A DNA stretch of 64,000 nt, from contig CM073321.1 of NCBI GenBank assembly GCA_037043015.1, positions 12,098,001 through 12,162,000 of the forward strand, written 5' to 3'. The notes below the pieces were generated by a model, which made no database searches, was not told where the DNA came from, and saw only the letters and a program-made list of their open reading frames with translations. Positions 56,821 to 64,000 of this stretch are shown piece by piece. Position numbers and translations under genes: made by a program. Within the stretch, counting starts at the first letter, position 1; every line of letters starts with the position of its first letter. Source of the stretch: Bryum argenteum (taxonomy: Eukaryota > Streptophyta > Bryopsida > Bryales > Bryaceae).

Positions 56821-57144
56821 CACTTCAATTCAACTTGTTTCCAGTTGAATGGATTGAATTGAGTCTCCTCTTTGTCTATGTCTTTGTTTTCAACTTAAGT
56901 TGAGTTAGATCCGCACATTAGAATAGTTTATTACTACTTTTTACACTACAATTCAACTCGATTCGAGTGAAAGGATTAAATTGAGTATGCTCTTTGTCTA
57001 AGTCTTTGTATTTAACTCAAGTTGAGTTGATTGCGCCCATTAGAATAGTTTAGTACTACTTTCTCAAGCCAACTTTATTTTAACTCAAATCAAGTTAAAC
57101 GTACAAGTTGTTGACGTATTCATCTCTTGTTGTGTCAACTTCCA
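56821..57144. repeat. B2 intron with three palindromic sites
   Basis: TTCAACTTGTTTCCAGTTGA (56828), TTCAACTCGATTCGAGTGAA (56951), TTTAACTCAAGTTGAGTTGA (57011) and TTTAACTCAAATCAAGTTAA (57078) lie within one intron ending CAACTTCCAG at 57145. Between them AGTCTTTGT..GAATAGTTTA-TACTACTTT repeats, a 110-120-bp unit. Confidence 0.7.
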
Positions 57145-58098
57145 GATGTGTTTGCAAATGAATTATTCAATCAGCCCAAGCGCCAACACAACGTCATTGT
57201 CCAACTTTCTATGGCGGTCTTAAATTTGGATCGAAGAGATTTCAAAGGTGGATACAATAACGGTGATCATTCTCAGTCAAAGGAGAAACTCGAAGTACTA
57301 CCACCAGCTATGAAGACCAAGAAGGGAAAGGAGAAGAAGAAGGCAAAAGAGTATGAGTTACCACATGACGTTGATTATGCTCAATCTATAGTAATTGGGT
57401 CAAGTGACAATGATGCAGACACTGTACAAGAAGTTGAGACCTATGGATTCCAAATTCCCATAATGCCCCAAACTAGTCGCGGCTCTTCTTCACGTCTTCG
57501 TTCGTCGGAGGAACAAGGTTTCTCGGATAGCTCACTTCCGGCTCCCTCTCCTTTGCCTAAAAAAAATTCGAGGGAGACAAAATCTCTTGAGAGTATGATG
57601 GAAACATTGGTAAGGATGCAAACAGAAGCAAAGTCACGACAAATGAGGGATGTTGCAGAAATGTTTGCTTGAGAGCGCGAAGAACGCAGAGCTCGGAGGA
57701 GGATGATAAGAGATGGAGCTTGGTGATGACTCAAGCCTACTAGAAAGTACCTTTGATGCTCCAAGCTATCACAAACCTCCATGCAAAGCCGCTTGTTACG
57801 CACTCAAAGTAAACTTGTGCTTCTAATCCACAGGGCTACTTAGTCCTCCGGCAGCGATGCAGCTCGACAATCATCTCTTCAACATTCCCTCCCAGTCATG
57901 CCATTCAAATCGACTGCAGCTATTGCACCCGCGGGCAATACCGATCAGTTGGATTGTGATGACAAGGTGCGGTGAGTGAATTCTGATCCCCCGAACCTAG
58001 TCGATGTGGACATGGAAGTGGTTGATGAAAAAGAGCAGATAGTAACACAGGATGAGGCTCTCAATTGGACCAATATCAAAATAGGTTCAACTCCATGA
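57145..58098 (+). pseudogene. Element B2: C-terminal low-complexity region
   Basis: The exon reads DVFANELFNQPKRQHNVIVQ then LSMAVLNLDRRDFKGGYNNG. A Lys-rich block (KTKKGKEKKKAKE), a Ser-rich block (SRGSSSRLRSSEEQ) and a coiled tail LESMMETLVRMQTEAKSRQM RDVAEMFA (stop 57670) follow. The reading goes on REERRARRRMIRDGAW and later NLVDVDMEVVDEKEQIVTQD EALNW, ending 58098. Composition and position match the B1 tail. Confidence 0.45.
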
Positions 58099-58339
58099 TC
58101 ATGTCTTTCTATTAACTCGGCTCGAGTTAAATTGCTCCTACAATTGATGGCAGATCGCCTGTAGAAGCCTTTGTGAGTTGTTGACTTGTTGTTAGCCTAG
58201 TATATATATCCATAGGACAGTTTTGTTAGATTAGACGTTACGTACATTGTTTGATTACTTTATGTAAATGACACTCATTTTCCTCTCAGTTTGGAATATA
58301 GTCATTTTTTCTTACACATTTTTCTCCTTGTCTTTATAC

Positions 58340-59515
58340 CCAGGCTTTGTTGGTCTCTAGGGTGTTCCAAATGTAAGTCTTTCTAATGAGGTCTCCCCAA
58401 TGCAAGAGAATAGTCCACTAAGTCCTTCTCATGTTGAGCTAAGTTACACGCTGCAAGATGATCACACTAAGGCTCGCATTCCGGATGTCATTCTGCTCAT
58501 GGTTTACATTCCTCTTCCATCCTCGACCGTTGTACAAGATCCCCATACAAGAAAAACTGACTCGATGGCGCCGATAAGAAATTCAAGTACCAATATCTCA
58601 ATAACACCAAATCCTTCCTTTATGAAATTGATGTGGTCACATGGTTAGGATATTGAATCGCTTCGTGAAATGGCGTTGTTGAGTCTCAAAATGTAACAGT
58701 GGAGTACTTAAGTGTCTACACATTTGTATATCCCCCTTCACAACAGGAGATGAGTAGTTTGTACAATCCGATAGATGCAGCATTGGAGGTTGTACCTCGT
58801 TTTATTCCTAAAAAGGTGCCATGCAACTGGCTCAATGTTATCCTGGAATCGCGTGGTATGCTCTTTGTCTGCAAGGAGAAGAGATTTTTGCTGAAGGACC
58901 AAGCTCACAACATGGTCTCGAATGTACATTCCTCTGTCCTTCATGTTGCACTCGATTCCAAGGGAGTTTTTTGTTCGGCCCTATTGTCTTGATTTCCTTC
59001 GTGAGTTGACTGCAGTTGCATACGTCTTTGTATGGAGTTCAATCGTCCAAGCGACCATGAAGTCTATATGTGATTACTTGTTTATGGGTGTGCCGTCCTC
59101 CTACCTTATTTGGGGGCAGAACTCATGTGAGCTTGTGAAGGTTCTTGAACTTCGGAATAAGTTGTCCAACTTCAAGGTGAAGGGGAGTAATAAGGATATT
59201 TTCCTTAAATCCGTGGATAAGCTTTTCGATGGTCTAAATTTAAAGTTCAATGCGCAAGACACGATCCTCATCATAAACGATAGCCGTGCAAAGCATGTCG
59301 TAAATGAACATGAGAACGTCCTTCTGCCAGTCTCGCGGTCAGAGCGTGATGTCTCTCACAGACTCTTGGTTGACAAGATCCTTCCTTGGATTCAACGGCT
59401 GCATCTAAGCCGCAATCGGAACTTGTTGTCTTCCGAAGGAAAGACTACATTGGGCGTAGAATGCTCTCGGAAGAACTCAATAGTTCAAAATATGAGGAAT
59501 TTATTAGCGCCGTAG
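58340..59515 (+). pseudogene. FCP1/NIF-like HAD phosphatase domain, catalytic residues lost
   Basis: After a Ser/Pro-rich lead (58400-58648) the frame reads PCNWLNVILESRGMLFVCKE, where NIF/FCP1 domains have the nucleophile box DLDGTL or DxNGxL; here the Asp positions are changed. A frame break in a T run (58967-58972) joins to EFFVRPYCLDFLRELTAVAY VFVWSSIVQATMKSICDYLF, matching V.LRPG...FL..L...V.VWSS. Then FLKSVDKLFDGLNLKFNAQD TILIINDSRAKHVVN, matching the D(D/N)SP motif. FCP1/NIF proteins dephosphorylate proteins such as the RNA polymerase II tail. Without the nucleophile this copy would be inactive even if made. It lies inside B2, flanked by its tail sequence and palindromes, so it may be captured or a second element ORF. 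Confidence 0.65.
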
Positions 59516-60140
59516 AGACTTCTAAAAACTAGTGCATGATTGATCTAGTCACCCTTGCTAGTGCATGATTGATCTAGTCACCGTTGCTAAGATGAGTTTC
59601 ACATGTGTATTGTGTACATTATAATAAAGGATTACATTGATATTCTATTGTTGGTGACTGGATTTGTTTCATGGCATCTCGAGGTCCAATATATTATCTA
59701 ATTCTTGTATTTGATGGTGTTGGTTCTGCCAAGATTAATTTAACTCGAGTCGAGCTGATTTGGCTATATAATATTGCATATCATCCTTGTTAATGATTCC
59801 TCTAAAATAAACTTATATCCTTGTGTTCCATTCCGTCTCGGATTCGGACAATGAATTTGATTTCCATTCCGCTCCTTCTACTGATTCGATATTAGACTAC
59901 TGACAATACGCAATTTCAGAGAGTGGAATAGGCCATATTAGGTACTCATCAGCTATCGTACAATTGACTATGGACTATACAATGATGGCAATTGATGTTG
60001 GTGTTGTGGATAGCCCTCTTTACAGTGGTTGATGACTATACTCTGCACGTTCTCCCTCCACGTTGAAAAACCAAACAATGAAAGTCAATTCAAGACGAGT
60101 TGGCGCTCCACAAAGAAAGCTTTATGATGATTCTGAGTTA
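59516..60140 (+). pseudogene. Element B2: end region with tail-like coding relic
   Basis: A 28-bp tandem pair (GTGCATGATTGATCTAGTCA CC, 59532 and 59560) follows the phosphatase-like ORF, and one more palindromic site is near 59740. From 59825 the plus strand reads FHSVSDSDNEFDFHSAPSTD SILDY, stop, then MAIDVGVVDSPLYSG and VNSRRVGAPQRKLYDD, similar in style and order to VDDNVVDSPCSCRSVRTP in the B1 tail. I take this as the 3' part of B2. Confidence 0.35.
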
Positions 60141-61140
60141 GTCCATTGTTAGCCAGGTAAATATGGAAGTGCTTTGAGAGCCTACTGAAGCCGACCAATG
60201 TACGTATTTTTTAGGGAGCATAGAGTGCCTTGGTGTCGTAGGAGAGGGAAGAGGTACAAACTTAATGGAACAGTGTTCTGGGAAGAGTACGGGAACCGAC
60301 CCTGGTCAGCGTTGTCAGCAAGGTTTACTTTTTACTTCGAGTGAACACTCTGTTAACTCAATGGTGGCCTAGGGTGCTTTTGCAAGCCTCAGAAGTTGGC
60401 GTCATTGATATCAACGCTGACTTCGTAGTAGTGTGAGAAAGTGAAGTCCAGCCTCTTGGCCGGCGAAGACGAGAGAGAAGTAAGGGTGGTGAGAGTCCTT
60501 AGACAACCATAGTTGCTTTAGGTTGTCTATCGAACAGGCAGCGGAGGGGGAGTTGTTCCCTCGGAGAATCACCCAAGGTAGGCAACGACGTTTGAGTAGT
60601 AGAGTTAGCCAATAGAGCAAGTGCAAGAATAGCAAGAAGGCAAGAGGTAAGGAATCAGAGGAGCATAACGTAGAGATCAATAGATAGAGGAAAGACTAGC
60701 CTTTTGCCTTGTATTGATAATAGAAAAAGAGTACAAGATTTGGTAACCCCTAGTCTCACGTCTCAATGCACTATAAAAAAAAAGGTCCCTATTGTGTGTT
60801 TGCTACGCTCTTAAATACCGCAAATGTCTCTGTAGTCTTCTGCTGCAGATTGGTGGCCTATCCTCCCATCTTGATTGCGTCCCCTGTTGTCAACGCTGGC
60901 TCCGGTAGCATTTTGCCTTCCCTGTGAGAGCGCAATCCGTCCTCGGATTGGTTAACAGCGGGAAGTTTGTTCTGCAAGTTGTCGGTTGGGTCGTGTGTAG
61001 ATGTCGTGGACTGTCTTCACTAACATCTTGTTACATCCTGAGCAAATGACATCGCTAGATCGGGGTCGGAGAATTTCCGTGCTAGGTTCGGGTACCCGAC
61101 GAAGTACTTGCAGACATCCTCCTAAGCGTCGCTAATCTCC
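60141..61140 (+). mobile_element. LTR-like retroelement remnant sharing sequence with 19.0-19.25 kb
   Basis: GCCTTGTATTGATAATAGAA AAAGAGTAC (60692) and CTACGCTCTTAAATACC (60804) match the reverse complement of 19250-19080 (CCTTTGTATTGATAATGGAA TAAGAGTAC and TTACGCTCTTAAGTAGCC). The match continues at 60850-60910 into CCTATCCTCC..TTG..TGCGTCCCCTGTTGTCAAC, the counterpart of the YPPDLAATTLLAT coding region near 19050. A conserved block followed by a coding leader suggests an LTR and gag leader. No second LTR is visible. Confidence 0.4.
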
Positions 61141-62930
61141 TCTTTGTTGTCGCTGGTGTCTCCTGTCAGTACACCTTACGATGCATCGTCTGATAGTCTG
61201 TTCAGGTGCTTTCTATGTTCAGCAAATGATCTAAGTGTGGAGATTACCGATGGGCGTAGTCGGCTTGGCGACGTTGATTTTGGCAAGCATTGGTGGATAG
61301 GTGCGGTCTCCTCCAGCAGTGGTGGTCGTGGGGACGTCAACGCCACCTCATCGGCATTAGTATAGTGATTAGGTATGTGTACTTGGTTCGCATGTGGCTC
61401 CACCGGTACCACTTGAAATCTCTCCTCATGTACAATTAGGTCAACAATGGTCGATTTGTCATCGGTAGAAGGCACCTCAGTTCCTTGCGCAAATGACGGA
61501 GAGTTACTTATTTCTTCTTCCGTCAAGTCGCCCTGATGGCCGTATCAATGACTTTGAGACTAGACGCCTTGTCGTAGGAACTTTCGTAATCCGGCTCGTC
61601 CAATCCCAAATCCCGCAGTGCTTTGTCGACACACTACGTCACAAAATCCTCTGGCAACGTTTGGCTGGAAGGGTATTTGCACATTGTGTTGCACATTATT
61701 GACGCAATTACATTGGCAGCATTGTTCATCTATAGCCTCTTGTTGGCCTCAAAGTTGTCGATGTTGTTATACAGCTCATTCTGTTGCATGGCGTCTGCGG
61801 GGGTTTCTTGTTGCCGTTGAGTGGCATCGGAGAGCTGTTGAAATTGCTCCAGGAGTGCCGCCTTGTTGGCCTCCAAGGCCTTAACATGGCCATGTGCTAG
61901 GTCACGCTCCTGCTCAGTCGTCCGTATACGATTGTTGGCCGTCTGTAGGTCTAGTTGTAGGATGCCAACTCTGGTGCTCGATAGCTGCCTCGCATCATTT
62001 GCTTGGCTCAGGTCACGCTGAAGCTACGACAGCTTCTCCTCCCTCTTCCGTACTCGGCATTTGCGGCTCGCAACTTCCAAGCATTATCGACTTTTAATTT
62101 GCGCAAACGGATGTCTAGGGCACCTGTGCTGGCTTTGGTGGCGTCAAACTATGCTAGCAGTGCTTGTACGCAGAGAGTTAGGGCATTGGCATGTGCCTGT
62201 AGCTGCTCCCGAGGCGACGTCTATGTTGCCTCTCCACATGACTGCGCTTCGAATTGGATTTAAGAGCGCTTGTTTGTATTGGGCATCGTAGTTGTCGGCA
62301 CAGCCAACGCTGGCGGTGGTGGGTTGCCACCCAAATGTTGTTGGATGTCCGCGAACGTCATCAGCGGAGGCATCGACCGATGCTCCTTTAGGTAGGCCAA
62401 TGTTTGATTAATGAAGGCACAAAGGAAGGGGCCATAGGGCTTGCAGACCACGGCTTGCGCTGGTAGTTTTTCAACTCCGGTCGCAGATTTTGCTCCATCA
62501 TAAGCCCCCAGTTGATTTTAGCTCCGGCCTCTGTTTGCACTAGCAATTCTATTGTCTGCAGTGTGGTTGCAATTGATACGGAAGTTGATCTGGCTAAGTA
62601 CTAGGGCTTGGGAAGTGTGGCGCCTACCTGCCGCACATCGAATCCCTTGCCTTGTTCAAGATTTACGTTTGGCAACCTCGCTCGCAAGTCGGGTTTCTCG
62701 TACCCGCAATCCTCCATCCACCTTGTGAGTCCTGTTCCATCCCACCCATACTGCTGGAACAAATAATAGGGCGAGAATTGCACCTCCACGCCGTCTACGA
62801 TGCCCGTTGGAAATGCATTTGCGTCGGCGTGCATCACCATGGTGTCGATAAACTGACGCCAACGGCCGATGTCTAGCTGCCAGAGGTGCACGTCGTCTTG
62901 GTAGCGCTGAATGTCTCCCGCCGCAGCCTA
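61141..62930 (-). pseudogene. Decayed minus-strand ORF of unknown (gag-like?) family
   Basis: The clearest piece, 62891-62601, reads HLWQLDIGRWRQFIDTMVMH ADANAFPTGIVDGVEVQFSP YYLFQQYGWDG and LRARLPNVNLEQGKGFDVRQ. Without the stop it goes on LARSTSVSIATTLQTIELLV QTEAGAKINWGLMMEQNLRP, then KPYGPFLCAFINQTLAYLKE (62451-62260), a likely coiled coil (62.15-61.85 kb), and a Pro/Ser/acidic piece at 61526-61176. Many stops interrupt it. The order globular, coiled coil, disordered would fit a structural element protein, but I recognise no family. It ends where the A3 terminus begins. Confidence 0.4.
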
Positions 62931-62982
62931 CACACTGTCTATTCTAGAAATCCAATCCGTTGGGGAATGTAGGGACGTGAGC

Positions 62983-63300
62983 ATAGAGCGTAGAGCGTAG
63001 AGCGGTGAGGTCCAAGGTGGTATGGTTGTTGAGGAACGTTTTTTTTTTCTTTTTGTTAGAGATAGGGACCCTATGACCATTAATTTTGGTGTTGAGAAAT
63101 TTTTTAAGGATTAGTTAAGTCCAATTCAGTACCCCAAATTCGTAGATTTAGATCCTATTTCCATGTAAATGTGTTGTTGGCTCTATTTTGTAATTCCTCA
63201 AATAAAAAATAATGACCTCTTATTTTATCGTCTTTCTAAATTAGGGTTGACATCATCGTTCGTAAACTTATCAAATAAGAGGTTGCTATTGTCAACTCTT
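62983..63300 (-). repeat. 3' noncoding end of element A3 with terminal repeats
   Basis: GTGAGCATAGAGCGTAGAGC then GTAGAGCGGTGAGG (62981-63010) is the terminus. The interior is the reverse complement of the A1 3' region (for example AGGATTAGTTAAGTCCAATT against the 5463-5490 region) and shares GGGACCCTATGACCATTAAT with A2 (GGATACCCTATTACCA near 43276). Confidence 0.65.
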
Positions 63301-64000
63301 GAGCAAGACGCTCAGCGTAGGTAGGATGAATGTTGATGGAGGGTTGTTGTAGAGATGAGCGTTGCGAGTCAATCGCTCTTTCAGACCTGCGATGCTAAAA
63401 GTACAAAGAAAGTCAGTACAATATATTTGTTAGTGCGGAAATCAAAGTTGAGAAAGACAATAGAAGATGGTATTACGCACCAATGAACTTTTGTGGCTTC
63501 TTCACTCGCGGTTTGTTAGAGTCATAATCCGCGCATGGGGCTAATTCTTCACTTTCTTCATCACCGGGAGGACCATTCTTGTAATCCACTAGAACACCAT
63601 CAAAGATCTCTTCGTGAGGTTCCATAGCGATCAGGTGTTGATTTGAGCATGCGCAAGCAATTATAAATGCACCTAAAGATTTAGAAATTCACGTTAGAAA
63701 TGTGAAATGTGTAAACAAATTCTAAAGTAAACGTTACAAAAACATTAACTGTACTTGCGCTCCAGTCGGAGACAATACCTCCATCGTCCGTGAGGCAATC
63801 CACGAAACATTGAATGAAGAAGGGGTCCTTTTTACGTGAGCCTCGCCATGGCGTACCGTTCGGACGATAACGCAATGTCTCTCTGTCTGCAAAGTTACAG
63901 ACGTGGTCTTGCTTATCAAGAATGATCGCCACACCCGCGTATGCGTGTGCCACTTGCTGAGATTTGAACTTCAAAACAAACTGCTTATGAACATAGACCT
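63301..64000 (-). pseudogene. Element A3: best-preserved methyltransferase X-I-II region (runs off the window)
   Basis: On the minus strand the exon entering from the right edge reads VAHAYAGVAIILDKQDHVCN FADRETLRYRPNGTPWRGSR, then KKDPFFIQCFVDCLTDDGGI VSDWSAST (to 63749). The donor is TT instead of GT. The next exon, from 63672 after TTTAG, continues in phase as GAFIIACACSNQHLIAMEPH EEIFDGVLVDYKNGPPGDEE. Together this gives IVSDWSASTG...AFIIAC...HLIAMEP, a good match to motifs I and II of beta-class DNA amino-methyltransferases (VLDPFxGTGTT..AA...R..IG.E). A last exon reads IAGLKERLTRNAHLYNNPPS (about 63395-63310). Frames are open longer here than in A1, but the mutated donor would block normal splicing. 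Upstream exons, including any motif IV, are outside the window. Confidence 0.65.

Noticed and set aside
61618-62291. Several overlapping plus-strand frames rich in Leu and Cys
   Set aside because: They are antisense to a minus-strand coding relic with better protein character.
1-64000. tRNA genes and self-splicing introns
   Set aside because: I looked for T-loop (GGTTCGAATCC-like) and cloverleaf patterns by eye and found none I could support; this does not exclude them.

Overview
This is a repeat-rich nuclear window from a land plant. The evidence is short GT-AG introns, fragments of plant genes (a pollen Ole e 1 domain protein, a cinnamoyl-CoA-reductase-like reductase, a chloroplast TypA GTPase, a chloroplast-sensor-kinase-like protein) and plant-type DNA transposons. 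The repeat content would suit a bryophyte or another early-diverging lineage, but I cannot fix the species. I see no intact ordinary housekeeping gene. Nearly everything is a mobile element, a gene broken by one, or satellite DNA.

The most unusual content is two related families of large, decayed, intron-containing elements, called A and B here. Both encode an N-terminal ParB-like domain (YEGNHR in A; IIDVQHS, where DGQH is expected, in B). Both also encode a C-terminal domain that looks like a beta-class (permuted) N4/N6 DNA methyltransferase: motif IV FADAPENL, then motif X/I DWSASTG, then motif II HLIAMEP in A; ELRMEFY followed by FSGSRF in B. A1 runs about 0.8-5.64 kb (+). A2 runs 43.2-54.6 kb as an insertion with its gene on the minus strand. 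A3 runs from 62.98 kb to the right edge (-). B1 runs about 9.2-35.3 kb (+) and B2 about 38.6-60.1 kb (+). Family A ends carry short CGCTCTA/ACCGCTC repeats. B2 introns carry a palindrome close to TTCAACTCGAGTTGAA, repeated at roughly 60-bp spacing around 40.3-41.4 kb.

The elements are nested. B1 is split inside an intron (13251-33655), which holds a segment of about 20 kb bordered by inverted GGGGCTAAAC-type sequences. That segment carries minus-strand host-gene fragments (14-22 kb), a 393-bp MITE with TAA target duplication, a PIF/Harbinger element with an intact 448-aa DDE transposase, a decayed Tnp2-type transposase gene, a 5S rRNA-like sequence, and a ~165-bp satellite. B2 is split by the A2 insertion, which also contains an Ole e 1 gene and a ~170-bp repeat array. 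Between A1 and B1 lies a decayed DUF7869-type gene. After B2 come LTR-like sequence and a decayed minus-strand ORF of unknown family.

Family and domain assignments come from recognising motifs by eye, without database searches. Exon borders are approximate unless a splice site is stated.
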